Counted from the stretch's first letter, positions 1 to 8,816 are shown. The stretch is 64,000 nt of DNA from Pseudomonas sp. R76 (GCF_009834565.1 NZ_CP019428.1:3100001-3164000); one strand, 5' to 3'. The notes: generated by a model not told the origin, from the letters alone. Program-made: numbers and translations.

Positions 1-873
1 TTCACGCACCGAAGTCAGGTAGTCCGGCACCAGGTCCGGGCCGAGTTCATCGCGCTCGTTGGCCACCGCCCACAATTGCCCCGAGCCCGGCTGAATGGTC
101 AGTGCGGTCGGGTTGCGAATGCCGGTGGCGTAGGGTTTGTGTGTGCCCGTGGCGGCGTCGATCTGCCAGACCATTGCCCGGTCGATTTCCACTTCCATGC
201 CGCGCTCGGTGATGTTGCTGTTGGAGCCGATGCCCACGTAGAGCTGGCGACCGTCCTCGCTCACGGCCAGGGACTTGGTCCAGTGGTGGTTAATCTGCGC
301 CGGCAGGTCGGTGATTTTGGTCGGCGGGCCGCTGGCCTTGGTCTGGCCGTCGGCATAGTCGAAGCGCACCAGCGCGTCCTGGTTGGCGACGTAGAGTTTG
401 CCGTCGGCGAACGCCAGGCCGTAAGGCGCATTGAGGTTGTCGGCGAACACGGTTTTCAGTTCGTAGGTGCCGTCACCGTCGGCATCGCGCAGCAGGGTCA
501 GGCGGTTGCCGCCCTTGACCTGGGTGTTGCCCTGGGCCTTGATCACGCTGGCAATCACGTCCTTGGGCTTGAGCTTGGCCGCGCTGCCGCCACGGCCTTC
601 GGCAACCAGGATGTCGCCGTTGGGCAATACCAGGGTTTGGCGCGGGATCGCCAAATCGGTGGCGATGGCGGTGACGCTATAGCCTTCGGGCACCTTGGGT
701 TTTTGCGCGCCCCAGGGCGTGGGTTCGGCAATTTTCATGCTCGGCAACAGGCTGCTTTGTTGTTCCGGCAATTTCGGATCAGGGCCACGGGCCTGGGTCT
801 TGTCGCCTTCGCCACCGCAGGCAGCCAGCAACAGGGCGGTGCTGAGCAGGGTCAGTGTGTGGGACGTTTTCAT
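1..873 (-). CDS. PQQ-dependent sugar/sorbosone dehydrogenase-like lipoprotein (3' end missing)
   Basis: The gene runs off the left edge, so only about 291 N-terminal codons are present. The ATG at 873 opens a lipoprotein signal with lipobox LLAAC (Cys19). The mature part has beta-propeller features of soluble glucose/sorbosone dehydrogenases: PRQTLVLPNGDILVAEG, DADGDGTYELKTVFADNLNAPYGLAF and GIRNPTALTI-type blades. Family knowledge says such proteins oxidise sugars with PQQ in the periplasm; the real substrate here is unknown. The start overlaps the stop of the upstream small membrane protein by 4 bp (ATGA), so the two are co-transcribed. The C-terminal half of the propeller is not visible. 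Confidence 0.85.
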   Translation of the reverse strand, partial: MKTSHTLTLLSTALLLAACGGEGDKTQARGPDPKLPEQQSSLLPSMKIAEPTPWGAQKPKVPEGYSVTAIATDLAIPRQTLVLPNGDILVAEGRGGSAAKLKPKDVIASVIKAQGNTQVKGGNRLTLLRDADGDGTYELKTVFADNLNAPYGLAFADGKLYVANQDALVRFDYADGQTKASGPPTKITDLPAQINHHWTKSLAVSEDGRQLYVGIGSNSNITERGMEVEIDRAMVWQIDAATGTHKPYATGIRNPTALTIQPGSGQLWAVANERDELGPDLVPDYLTSVRE

Positions 874-1286
874 TTGGCACCTCCGGTACGCAGGCCGGTC
901 CAGGTGGCGGCGAGCGTCAACACCGTGACGATCACCGACAGCACCAGGCCGGCAGGCATGGCGGCGTATGCGTCCTTGGCATGCTGGAAGGCATTGATCA
1001 GGCCCAGTACCCAGGTGGCCAACAGCAGCAGCACATACACAACAGGTTGACCTGCTTTACGCTCGGCGCGCAGCAGATTGACCAGCGCAAACAAAAACGC
1101 GAAACCCGCGAACACCAAGGCACCGGCGATCAGCCACGAGGCGAAGTTGGCCCATTGAATCTGGTAGGTCTGGGTGTAGGCGATGTCGCTGAGCAGGGCG
1201 CCGAGAAACAGCGGCACCGTGCCTGCCAATAAGGTCGCATGCAGCGGCCCCGGCGTTGAGCTTCTATAGACGGGAAGGGTAGTCAT
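870..1286 (-). CDS. DUF2231-like small membrane protein
   Basis: A 138-residue protein with four hydrophobic segments (around residues 15-33, 45-68, 80-98 and 110-128) and the N-terminal pattern PGPLHATLLAG typical of DUF2231 membrane proteins. The start is placed at the ATG at 1286 because AAGGAG lies about 11 nt upstream; an in-frame ATG at 1337 lacks support. It overlaps the following PQQ-dehydrogenase-like gene by 4 bp. The coupling suggests a membrane partner of that periplasmic oxidase, perhaps in electron transfer. That role is inference; nothing in the sequence (no haem-binding CxxCH) proves it. Confidence 0.8.
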   Translation of the reverse strand: MTTLPVYRSSTPGPLHATLLAGTVPLFLGALLSDIAYTQTYQIQWANFASWLIAGALVFAGFAFLFALVNLLRAERKAGQPVVYVLLLLATWVLGLINAFQHAKDAYAAMPAGLVLSVIVTVLTLAATWTGLRTGGAK

Positions 1287-1461
1287 GTTGATGGCGGCTC
1301 CTTGTTGTACAACGCCCCTGGGGTCGGGGCAGCGCATAGGAGAGGAGCGCAGCGTTTGTCAGAAAGTTCAGGGTATTTCGTGTCGAAATATTATGAACCC
1401 ACTGGGTAGGCCTGGGCCTAACGCCGTATCATCCAACCCTTTGTCCCCGCCAGGCAGTGTT

Positions 1462-2490
1462 ATGACCCACCCGCGCATCGGCTTCGTCTGCCAATACAAG
1501 CATTCCGACCGTCAACTCTCGGCCAGCGCCTTGAAGTTGATTGAAGGCCCGTTCAACCCGCGCACCACGACGTTGCGTTGGCTCGAAGGCGTGGCGCCGT
1601 CTGTGGCCCGCGACAAGCTGGTGGAAATCGTCACGCATAATCTGGCGGCGCAATTGCGCTTGCTGGCCTACGTCGCCGAGCTGCCGCCGACCTTGCGCAT
1701 GCTGCGCTTGAGCAGTGACTTGCTGCCGTTCTACAGCCACCCGAAAGTCGCGGACGTGTACAAAGACCCGGCAATCGAACGCCAGTTGATCGAGGGCTTT
1801 GCGGCCATCGGCGACTTTGCGCGCGCCTCGGACATTCGCCTGTCATTCCACCCAGGCCAATACTGCGTACTGGGCTCGGAAAACCCCGGCGTGGTGGAAA
1901 ACAGTGTGGCCGAGTTCGAATACCACGCCGACATGATTCGCATGATGGGCTACGGTCGACGCTTCCAGGACCTCAAGTGCAACGTGCATATTGCTGGCCG
2001 CCTGGGCGTTGAAGGCACGCGCGCGGTGTGGTCGCGCTTGTCCGAAGTGGCGCGCAATTGCATCACCTTCGAAAACGACGAAAAAACCTACGGCCTCGAC
2101 CACTGCCTGCAAGTCGCCGACCTGGCGCCGGTGGTGCTGGACATCCACCATTGCTGGATCCACGAAGACCAGTACATCGACCCCGATTCGCCACGGGTCG
2201 CCCGCGTGATTGACAGCTGGCGCGGCGTGCGCCCCACGATGCATTACTCCCAGCCCCAGGAAAGCCTGCAAGCGCTGGGTTTCGACGCCGAGCACAAACT
2301 GGAGATGGACGCGCTGTTGAAGGTGGTCTCCAAACGCGACCTGTACGCCCACAGCGCGCAGATGTGGAACCGCTGGACCAACGATTACGCCCTGCAGTTT
2401 CTCGACCGTTTCGACATCATGCTCGAAGCCAAGGACAAGAACGTCGCGGCGCTGGCGTTTTATGAGTATTGGCAACATCGTTCGGCGTAA
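1462..2490 (+). CDS. uvsE: UV damage endonuclease UvsE/UvdE
   Basis: A 342-residue TIM-barrel endonuclease that nicks 5' of UV photoproducts, starting an alternative excision repair pathway. The family signature is clear: LSFHPGQYCVLGS (about residues 130-142), FENDEKTYGLDHCL (about 204-217) and VVLDIHHCWIHE (about 225-236), carrying the His, Glu and Asp metal ligands. The start is set at 1462 because MTHPRIGFVCQYK matches the usual family N terminus; the reading frame is open further upstream with an ATG at 1393 and the Shine-Dalgarno is weak. The P-loop kinase gene follows after 41 bp on the same strand. No LexA-like box was recognised upstream. Confidence 0.9.
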   Translation: MTHPRIGFVCQYKHSDRQLSASALKLIEGPFNPRTTTLRWLEGVAPSVARDKLVEIVTHNLAAQLRLLAYVAELPPTLRMLRLSSDLLPFYSHPKVADVYKDPAIERQLIEGFAAIGDFARASDIRLSFHPGQYCVLGSENPGVVENSVAEFEYHADMIRMMGYGRRFQDLKCNVHIAGRLGVEGTRAVWSRLSEVARNCITFENDEKTYGLDHCLQVADLAPVVLDIHHCWIHEDQYIDPDSPRVARVIDSWRGVRPTMHYSQPQESLQALGFDAEHKLEMDALLKVVSKRDLYAHSAQMWNRWTNDYALQFLDRFDIMLEAKDKNVAALAFYEYWQHRSA

Positions 2491-2531
2491 AAAAATGGCA
2501 TGCTTGACGGCCCGATATAAGGACCCGTGCC

Positions 2532-3011
2532 ATGCCAACCCTGCACCTGCTGTGCGGCAAGATCGCCTCCGGCAAATCCACCCTGGCTAAGACCCTGGCC
2601 GCCGAGCACGCCGCCGTCGTGCTCAGCGAAGACCACTGGCTCGCACAGTTGTATCCCGCCGAGATCCAGTCGATTGCCGATTACCTGCGCTGCGCCCAGC
2701 GTGTTCGCGGGGTGTTGGGGCCGCTGGTGATCAACCTGCTGCAATCGGGCGTCAATGTGGTGCTGGACGTTCCCGCCAACACACGGGCCAATCGCGAATG
2801 GCTGCTCGGCCTGGCGCACGCCGCGCAGGTGCCGCACTGCCTGCATTACCTCGAACTGGACGATGCCACCTGCCGCGCGCGCCTGCATGCGCGCAATGCC
2901 CAGGGCGAACATGATTTCGCCGCCACCGATGCCGAGTTCGAGCTGATCACCCGGCACTTCAGTGTGCCGAGTGAGGCCGAGGGCCTGGTGATTGAGGTGC
3001 ATCGCCCATGA
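2532..3011 (+). CDS. P-loop kinase / AAA-type ATPase, small
   Basis: A 159-residue single-domain P-loop protein. The Walker A motif GKIASGKST lies at residues 8-16, followed by a kinase-like layout: SEDHWL near residue 32, VVLDVPANTRANREWL near 76-91 (Walker B-like strand) and an arginine-rich lid (CRARLHARN near 117-125). It resembles small zeta-toxin/adenylate-kinase-like phosphotransferases annotated only as ATP-binding proteins. The stop overlaps the start of the next gene by 4 bp, so it is translationally coupled to a nucleotidyltransferase. The substrate cannot be read from the sequence. Confidence 0.82.
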   Translation: MPTLHLLCGKIASGKSTLAKTLAAEHAAVVLSEDHWLAQLYPAEIQSIADYLRCAQRVRGVLGPLVINLLQSGVNVVLDVPANTRANREWLLGLAHAAQVPHCLHYLELDDATCRARLHARNAQGEHDFAATDAEFELITRHFSVPSEAEGLVIEVHRP

Positions 3012-3778
3012 GCACCGATCAAGGTCTGGATGCAAACGGCTGTGTGTTGACGGTTGGCGATGCGCCCCTGCAGCCTGAGTTTCATCCGCTGCTGACCGAC
3101 GTGTGTACCACGCTTGCGCAGGCCGGTTTGGGGCTGCACAGCCTTTATCTGTATGGCAGCGTCGCCAGGGGCGACGCGATCCCGCGCGAGTCGGACCTGG
3201 ATGTCACGCTGGTACTCAATGAACCGCCAGATTCGCTCGTGTTCGAGCGATTGGAGCAGCTTCGCCAGGCATTGGAACAACGGCATTCTACGGTGACCAA
3301 AATCGACTTCGATATCGGCCACAGCGCCGAGGTGCTCGCGCCCGAACACCACAATCGCTGGGGCTTCTGGCTCAAGCATCATTGCCGGTGCGTGTGGGGC
3401 GAGGACCTTTCACTGCGCCTGGAACCGTTTCGGCCGTCGCGTGAGATCGCCTTGGCGCTCAATGGCGACTTCGAACCCGTGCTCACGGCCTATCTCACAC
3501 GTATCGCGCAAGCCGGCACCGAACAGCAACGCCATCGCCTGCAACGCGAAGCGGCACGCAAGCTGATTCGGGCGACGCATACTTTGCGCGCAGCAGACGC
3601 CGCAGGCTGGCCCCACAGCCTTGAAGAGCACGTTGCGTTGTTCGTGCAGCAGTACCCGACGATGCGCATCCAGATTGCCTACCTCCTGTTTGAAGCGCGC
3701 AACCCGAGTGCCGAGCGCGAGGCCTTTTGCACGCGGCTGCAGGCCTTTGTCAGCTGGATGGTTTCACAGCAGGCATAG
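3008..3778 (+). CDS. Nucleotidyltransferase-domain protein (aminoglycoside adenylyltransferase-like)
   Basis: A 256-residue protein with the DNA polymerase beta-like nucleotidyltransferase signature GSVARGDAIPRESDLDV (about residues 50-66), that is GS followed by DxD, and a third acidic site in KIDFDIGH (about 97-104). The C-terminal half is helical, as in aminoglycoside/streptomycin adenylyltransferases and related uncharacterised NTases. It is coupled to the P-loop kinase by an ATGA overlap. A role in drug modification is possible but not shown; the kinase partner argues for a house-specific small-molecule or RNA substrate. Confidence 0.8.
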   Translation: MSTDQGLDANGCVLTVGDAPLQPEFHPLLTDVCTTLAQAGLGLHSLYLYGSVARGDAIPRESDLDVTLVLNEPPDSLVFERLEQLRQALEQRHSTVTKIDFDIGHSAEVLAPEHHNRWGFWLKHHCRCVWGEDLSLRLEPFRPSREIALALNGDFEPVLTAYLTRIAQAGTEQQRHRLQREAARKLIRATHTLRAADAAGWPHSLEEHVALFVQQYPTMRIQIAYLLFEARNPSAEREAFCTRLQAFVSWMVSQQA

Positions 3779-3951
3779 TTTGGATCGACCAAAGAGGACT
3801 ATGCGCCACAAGGTGCGCGCCGGCGCGGTGCGCGGGATTTTCCAGTCGATGGTCGAGCTGATGGGCAAGTTCCCCAGCCTGCCGTGCCCGAAATTGCCGC
3901 GTGCGGGCACTTCCCGTGGCAACAGATCGCGAATTTCCACGGCCGTGCGCG
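3779..3951. other. Short intergenic stretch with a doubtful 53-codon ORF
   Basis: Between the nucleotidyltransferase and the convergent chemoreceptor. An ATG at 3801, preceded by AGAGG, opens 53 codons (rich in Arg, Gly and Pro) that end 11 bp inside the chemoreceptor 3' end. I recognise no family. It could be a remnant of a lost gene or chance; I do not call it a gene. Confidence 0.3.
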
Positions 3952-5892
3952 TCAGGACTTGAAGCGCCCCACCAAACCGTTCAATTCATCCGACAAATTG
4001 GCCAACCGCCCCGAGTCATCCTGCGCAGAGTTGGCCAGGCTTTCCACCAGCCGCGCCTCGTCATAGATCTGCTGGATATGCCGGTTGATCTCTTCGGCGA
4101 CGCTGTGTTGTTCCTCGGCGGCGGCTGAAATTTGCAGGTTCTGGTCACGGATTTCATTCACCGACAACTGGATGCCTTCGAAGCTGTCCCGCGCGTTTTC
4201 GATGGAGGAAACGCTCGCGCGGGACAGGTCCAGGCAACTGCTCATCTTCTGCGTGACTTCCTCGGTTTTGCTGCCGAGGGTGCCGAGCAGTTGCTCGATC
4301 TCGCCGGTGGAGTCGGAGGTGCGCTTGGCCAACGCCCGCACTTCATCCGCGACCACCGCGAAACCACGGCCTTGATCGCCGGCGCGGGCGGCTTCAATCG
4401 CCGCGTTGAGCGCGAGCAGGTTGGTCTGTTCGGCAATCGCGCGAATGGTGCCGAGGATCTGGTTGATGCTGCGGCTGCCGGCTTCCAGCTCGACCATGGC
4501 CTGGGACGACTCGGTCAACCGCCGGCCGAGGCGATTGACGTTGTCGGTGGTGACTTCGATCTGCTGCTTGCCCTCGGCCACGCGGCGATGGCCGTTCTCC
4601 GCCGATTCCGCCGCGCCGCTGCACGAACGCGCGACTTCGTTGGCGGTGGCGACCATCTCGTTGAACGCGGTCGACACCAACTCCACCGCCTCACGCTGGC
4701 GCCCGGCGGCTTCGTTCATGTTGTGCGCCACTTCACTGTTGACCCGTGAGGCGTCCTGCAAGTTGGTCGAGGCGGCGCCGATGTGCTGGATCAATTGGCG
4801 GATCGCGGCGAGAAACTTGTTGAACCAGCCCGCCAGCTCAGCGGTTTCATCCTTGCCCTGCACCTGCAATTCGTGGCGCAAGTCGCCTTCGCCTTGGGCG
4901 ATGGACTGCAAGCCGGTGCTGACCTGACCGATCGGCTTGACGATGACTTTGGAGAACGCCGCCGCAATCAACCCGAAGATCAGCACCAGCACCGCCACGA
5001 TCGCAGTGGTCAGGTAGGTCATGCGCGTGGCGGCGGCCATCACTTCGTTGTATTCGATCAGCCCGACATAGCGCCAACCCAGGCCCGGCGAGGTCCACAC
5101 GTTGGCCATGTAACGCACACCGTCGATGACCACTTCGGTCGAGCCTTGCGGCGTTTGCGCCAAGTGCGCATAGGGCGCGCCGAGGTCCTTGAGCGGCTTG
5201 AAGTTGTGCGCGGCATCGCGCGGGTCAACCAGCACCACGCCGTCTTCGATCAGCATCACGTAGCCGCTTTCACCCAGCTTGATGCTCTTGAGTAATTCGG
5301 TGAGGTTCTTCAGCGATACGCTGACCACGAACACGCCTTTGGCCTTGCCGTTGGTGTCCAGCAGCGCGCGGGCGGTGCCGACCAGGGCGACGTCATCTTT
5401 GTCGTAATAGTAAGCCGGCGTGCGCACGGTTTTATTCGGGCTGGCCATGGCGGCCTTGTACCAAGGGCGGGTGCGCGGGTCGTACTTGGCCAGTTGCGGG
5501 TCATCGGGCCATTTGGCGTAGGTGCCGTCTTCGAGGCCGATGGACAGGATCGCCGCCGAAGGATGGCTGGCGCCGAACCGGGCGAACTGGTCGATCACCT
5601 GCTTAGCCTGCGCCGGCAGCGGTTGGCTGGCGGCGTTGGCGGGCTGGTAATCCTTGAGAGTGTTCACGGAAGTGTATACAGGATCGGCGGACATTTGATC
5701 GACGTTCTGCAGCGTGCCATCGAAAAACTGCCGGATATTGCCGTCGATCTGGCGTATTTCGCGGGTGCTGCCGTCAATGAACTGCTCGACCGCCTGGGTC
5801 CGAGTGTTCATCACGGAAATCACCGCAACCAGGCTGACCGGAATAAACGCCACGGAGACGAACGCGAGCACCAGCTTGTTTTTTATTTTCAT
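3952..5892 (-). CDS. Methyl-accepting chemotaxis protein with dCache sensor
   Basis: A 646-residue inner-membrane chemoreceptor: TM1 about residues 4-26, periplasmic dCache domain about 35-275, TM2 about 285-310, HAMP, then a cytoplasmic signalling domain with the canonical hairpin tip [18 protein letters not shown]. The sensor carries YxxxxRxWY (YDPRTRPWY), the core of the amino-acid-binding dCache motif, but the Asp expected about 45 residues later, before the SL pair, is Ser (VVSVSLKNL). The ligand may therefore not be a plain amino acid. No C-terminal CheR-docking pentapeptide is present. Start chosen at 5892 ([11 protein letters not shown]); ATGs at 5904 and 6018 are in frame and none has a strong ribosome site. 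Confidence 0.9.
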   Translation of the reverse strand: MKIKNKLVLAFVSVAFIPVSLVAVISVMNTRTQAVEQFIDGSTREIRQIDGNIRQFFDGTLQNVDQMSADPVYTSVNTLKDYQPANAASQPLPAQAKQVIDQFARFGASHPSAAILSIGLEDGTYAKWPDDPQLAKYDPRTRPWYKAAMASPNKTVRTPAYYYDKDDVALVGTARALLDTNGKAKGVFVVSVSLKNLTELLKSIKLGESGYVMLIEDGVVLVDPRDAAHNFKPLKDLGAPYAHLAQTPQGSTEVVIDGVRYMANVWTSPGLGWRYVGLIEYNEVMAAATRMTYLTTAIVAVLVLIFGLIAAAFSKVIVKPIGQVSTGLQSIAQGEGDLRHELQVQGKDETAELAGWFNKFLAAIRQLIQHIGAASTNLQDASRVNSEVAHNMNEAAGRQREAVELVSTAFNEMVATANEVARSCSGAAESAENGHRRVAEGKQQIEVTTDNVNRLGRRLTESSQAMVELEAGSRSINQILGTIRAIAEQTNLLALNAAIEAARAGDQGRGFAVVADEVRALAKRTSDSTGEIEQLLGTLGSKTEEVTQKMSSCLDLSRASVSSIENARDSFEGIQLSVNEIRDQNLQISAAAEEQHSVAEEINRHIQQIYDEARLVESLANSAQDDSGRLANLSDELNGLVGRFKS

Positions 5893-6069
5893 CGATACGA
5901 CCATCAGCAGGGAGGGCGATTTGCTATCACTGCTGCTTCGGCTCGGGCACGCTAAATCTTTAGCGATATTTTGTGTACAACAAAAATAGTTTTTGTCCTG
6001 GAATTTTACCGGGTGCAAAACTGCTCGTTTCGGCGTGACGTTAGCGTGGTAATCCCGAGCTGCGGCGGG

Positions 6070-6567
6070 TCAGCGTATATCTTTGGTTGCCAGTATCGAA
6101 TCGTCCTTGATGTCCGCGGCGAACTTGCGCATCAGGCGCACCAGGTTTTCGAAATCGCCTTCGTCCCAGGTCGAGAAGATCGACACGCCCATGCGCTCGC
6201 GGGCGTCATCCACACGGTCGGTCATGGCCTTGCCTTTTTCGGTGATGACCGACTCACGCACGCGGCGGTCCACGGCGCTTTCCTGGCGCAGGATCAGGCC
6301 CAGGCTTTCGAGTTTCGCCACCTGGCGGCTGACGGTGGTGTAGTCACGGCCCACGCGGTCGGCCAGTTCAACCACGCCAATCGGGCCGAGCCGCTCGACC
6401 AGCACCAGCAGTGGAAACAGCGCGCGGTCCAGGGAAATCCCGGCCTCGCGCACCATCGCCTCGTCACGCTGGGGGCGGTTCATCACCCCGACAATTTCCA
6501 CCAGCGAGTCATGCAGGTCTCGCAGTTGTGCGCTGATATGTGCGTTTTGCACGCTTTTTCTTGACAC
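6070..6567 (-). CDS. MarR-family transcriptional regulator
   Basis: A 165-residue winged-helix repressor. The core reads GVVELADRVGRDYTTVSRQVAKLESLGLI (helix-turn-helix) and DRRVRESVITEKGKAM (wing), the classic MarR pattern. I place the start at the GTG at 6567 because GGAGA lies 6 nt upstream; the longer frame from the ATG at 6603 would begin inside the operator and has no ribosome site. It is divergent from an FAD monooxygenase whose promoter overlaps a perfect palindrome (6585-6605), so it most likely represses that gene and releases on binding an aromatic ligand (inference). Confidence 0.9.
   Translation of the reverse strand: MSRKSVQNAHISAQLRDLHDSLVEIVGVMNRPQRDEAMVREAGISLDRALFPLLVLVERLGPIGVVELADRVGRDYTTVSRQVAKLESLGLILRQESAVDRRVRESVITEKGKAMTDRVDDARERMGVSIFSTWDEGDFENLVRLMRKFAADIKDDSILATKDIR
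6536..6552. promoter_or_regulatory. Second MarR operator-like site
   Basis: The 17 bases match 16 of the first 17 positions of the perfect operator at 6585-6605, with GTGC-GTTTT-GCAC symmetry. It lies just inside the 5' end of the regulator gene, 49 bp (nearly five helical turns) from the main operator, so two dimers could bind on the same DNA face. Confidence 0.6.
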
Positions 6568-6588
6568 CGTGTTTCTCCATCTTAATAT
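6561..6588 (+). promoter_or_regulatory. Sigma70-type promoter of the FAD monooxygenase
   Basis: A consensus -35 TTGACA at 6561-6566, a 16-nt spacer and a -10 TAATAT at 6583-6588 point rightwards to the gene at 6617. The -10 and expected start site are covered by the palindrome at 6585-6605. Confidence 0.7.
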
Positions 6589-6605
6589 GTGCGTATTGCA
6601 CATAT
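6585..6605. promoter_or_regulatory. MarR operator, perfect inverted repeat
   Basis: Arms ATATGTGC (6585-6592) and GCACATAT (6598-6605) are exact inverse complements around a 5-base centre. The site sits between the divergent MarR gene and the FAD monooxygenase and overlaps the -10 of the latter, so binding would block RNA polymerase. Confidence 0.8.
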
Positions 6606-6616
6606 AGGTGATCCGT

Positions 6617-8125
6617 ATGAACGAGCAATGCGCTGTTGATGTACTGATTTGCGGTGCCGGTGCGGCCGGTTTAACCCTGGCGATTGACCTGGCACGCCGC
6701 GGTATCAGCTTTCGCCTGATCGAGAAAAACGCCGAGCCTTTTCACGGTTCGCGGGGCAAGGGCATTCAGCCGCGCTCTCAGGAACTGTTCGAAGACCTGG
6801 GGATTCTGGATCGCCTGTTCGCTGTGGGTGGAGTCTATCCGACTGAGCGGCGCTACCGCGACGATGGCAGCTACAGCGAGGCCAATTCCATTGAACACAA
6901 CGCGCCGACGTCGGCCGAGCCGTATCAACAGCCGTTGATGGTGGCGCAATTTCTCACCGAACGCGTGCTGCGCGAACGCCTGCTGGAGCTGGGCCACGCG
7001 CCGGAATTTGCCTGCGAGTTGGTGGCGTTCGAGCAGGACGCCGAGGGTGTCAGCGCACAGTTGGCCGACAATACCAGCACACACTCTGTGCGTGTGCGCT
7101 GGCTGGTGGGCGCCGATGGCGGCCGCAGTTTTGTGCGCCACGCCCTGGATATCGGCTTCCCCGGCAAAACGCTGGGCGTGCGTGCGCTGGTTGCCGATGT
7201 GCGCTTGTCCGGCCTCTCAGCCGATTGCTGGCACCGTTTCGGCGAAGGCGACATGCTCCGGCAGATCGCCGTGTGCCCGCTGGCCGGCACCGAGTTGTTC
7301 CAGATTCAGGCGCCGATCCCGCTGGAGGCTGACATCGACCTCAGCGCCGAAGGGCTGACGGCGATCCTGGCCGAGCGCACCGGGCGCGATGGTATTCAAG
7401 TGCATTCGGTGTCCTGGGCCTCGGCCTACAACATGAATGCGCGGTTGGCTGATCATTACCGTGTCGGCCAGGTGTTTCTGGTTGGGGACGCTGCGCATAT
7501 CCATCCGCCAACCGGTGGCCAAGGCCTCAACACCAGCGTGCAGGACGCCTACAACCTGGGCTGGAAACTGGCGGCGGTGGCCCACGGTGCACCGCAAACG
7601 CTGCTCGACAGTTACGAAGAAGAGCGGCGCCCGATAGCCGCTTCGGTACTGGGCTTGTCGACCAAACTGCTCGATGGCATGCAGCGTGGCGACATGCGCC
7701 GGGGCAGGGAAGTGCATCAACTGGATCTCGGCTACGCGCAAACATCACTCGCGCTGCAGCATGCCGAGCGCACCGGCAACCTGCTGGCGGGTGACCGCGC
7801 GCCGGATGCGCAACTGCGCGGCGCCAGCGGCCAAGCGCTGCGCCTGTTCGACCTGTACAAAGGCACGCATTGGACGCTGCTGGGCTATGGCGTTACACCC
7901 GGTGCCGTGTCGCCTCGGCCGGGGCTGCATATCCACCACATCGGCCCGCAGTGTGAGCTGGTGGATGAGCATGGGCAGTTGCAACGTGCGTATGCGCTGG
8001 CCGTTGGCGACTGGGTGCTGGTGCGCCCTGACGGTTATATCGGCGCAGTCGTACCCTCGGCTGCGCTCGAAAGGCTCGAAGGCTACCTGCTGCAAGTCGG
8101 CCTGGGGCCCGTTATGCCGGGATGA
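6617..8125 (+). CDS. FAD-dependent aromatic monooxygenase (PheA/MhpA-type)
   Basis: A 502-residue flavoprotein hydroxylase of the FAD_binding_3 class. Motifs: GAGAAGLTLA dinucleotide fold (about residues 12-21), GADGGRSFVR (DG motif, about 165-174) and GDAAHIHPPTGGQGLN (GD motif, about 294-309), followed by a thioredoxin-like C-terminal region as in phenol hydroxylases. These enzymes use NAD(P)H and O2 to hydroxylate aromatic rings; the substrate here is unknown. The start at 6617 has AGGTGA 5 nt upstream. It is divergent from the MarR regulator and its 3' end overlaps the convergent TetR gene by 14 bp. Confidence 0.88.
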   Translation: MNEQCAVDVLICGAGAAGLTLAIDLARRGISFRLIEKNAEPFHGSRGKGIQPRSQELFEDLGILDRLFAVGGVYPTERRYRDDGSYSEANSIEHNAPTSAEPYQQPLMVAQFLTERVLRERLLELGHAPEFACELVAFEQDAEGVSAQLADNTSTHSVRVRWLVGADGGRSFVRHALDIGFPGKTLGVRALVADVRLSGLSADCWHRFGEGDMLRQIAVCPLAGTELFQIQAPIPLEADIDLSAEGLTAILAERTGRDGIQVHSVSWASAYNMNARLADHYRVGQVFLVGDAAHIHPPTGGQGLNTSVQDAYNLGWKLAAVAHGAPQTLLDSYEEERRPIAASVLGLSTKLLDGMQRGDMRRGREVHQLDLGYAQTSLALQHAERTGNLLAGDRAPDAQLRGASGQALRLFDLYKGTHWTLLGYGVTPGAVSPRPGLHIHHIGPQCELVDEHGQLQRAYALAVGDWVLVRPDGYIGAVVPSAALERLEGYLLQVGLGPVMPG

Positions 8126-8675
8126 GCCCCGTGTCCTGGTAACTCTGGACCAGTTCGTCATACAGACCGATGTCGGCGCGCGTACGCGCAATCAGCTGCG
8201 CGCCGGCAATCGCCGAATAGATCGCGCGGGCGCGTCGCTCACAGACCTCGGGGCTGCCTGCACCGAGGTCGGTGAGGCGCGCCATCAACCACGCCACATT
8301 GATGTCTGCGAACGCCAGTACTTCGCTGCGCACGGCGTCGGGCAGGTCCACGTATTCGGCGGCCATGAAGCTGGAAAGGCACAGCCGGTTGCCGTCTTCC
8401 AGGGATTTGCGAAACAGGCTCGGGTAGGCCTGCAAGCTGCGCAGCGGCTCGGGGTTTTCCTCGCGTAACACCTCCAGAGCCTTCACGGCGTCTTGCCAAT
8501 AGCGCTTGGCGACCGCCGCACCGAGGTCGGCCTTGCTCGGGAAGTGGTAATAGATACTCGCGTTCTTGATCCCGACCGTCTCGCCGATACTGCGAAAGTT
8601 GATGCCGCCGTAGCCGTAGTGCTGGGCTGCGATTCTTGCAGCTTCCAGGATCGCTTCCCGGGCGTTCTCGCTCAC
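8112..8675 (-). CDS. TetR-family transcriptional regulator
   Basis: A 187-residue TetR/AcrR repressor. The DNA-binding domain occupies residues 1-55, with the helix-turn-helix read as INFRSIGETVGIKNASIYYHFPSKADL. The C-terminal domain is unclassified. The gene is divergent from a glutathione S-transferase, and two copies of a TACCT...AGGTA palindrome lie in the shared intergenic region at 8731-8750 and 8785-8804, indicating control of the GST and itself. Confidence 0.88.
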   Translation of the reverse strand: MSENAREAILEAARIAAQHYGYGGINFRSIGETVGIKNASIYYHFPSKADLGAAVAKRYWQDAVKALEVLREENPEPLRSLQAYPSLFRKSLEDGNRLCLSSFMAAEYVDLPDAVRSEVLAFADINVAWLMARLTDLGAGSPEVCERRARAIYSAIAGAQLIARTRADIGLYDELVQSYQDTGLIPA

Positions 8676-8730
8676 GTTTTATGCCTCAGATCGAATGGGT
8701 GGATGGCGCGATTCTACGCCCACACGGCTT

Positions 8731-8750
8731 TACCTGCCAACTGGTAGGTA
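8731..8750. promoter_or_regulatory. TetR operator copy 1
   Basis: TACCTGCCAACTGGTAGGTA is an imperfect palindrome (arms TACCTxCC and GGxAGGTA). It lies immediately upstream of a TTGACA -35 hexamer at 8755-8760 facing the GST gene. A near-identical second copy lies at 8785-8804 in inverted order. Confidence 0.72.
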
Positions 8751-8754
8751 GTGC

Positions 8755-8783
8755 TTGACAGTGCCGGATAAACCTTCCAATCT
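8755..8783 (+). promoter_or_regulatory. Probable GST promoter
   Basis: The -35 element TTGACA at 8755-8760 is consensus. The -10 at the expected distance (about 8778-8783, CAATCT) is weak, so the promoter is only partly convincing. It is bracketed by the two TetR operator copies. Confidence 0.45.
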
Positions 8784-8784
8784 T

Positions 8785-8804
8785 TACCTACCATCTGACA
8801 GGTA
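8785..8804. promoter_or_regulatory. TetR operator copy 2
   Basis: TACCTACCATCTGACAGGTA shares the TACCT/AGGTA arms of copy 1 and lies over the predicted start-site region, 12 bp before the GST ATG. Binding here would block initiation. Confidence 0.7.
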
Positions 8805-8816
8805 GGCGATTAACCC

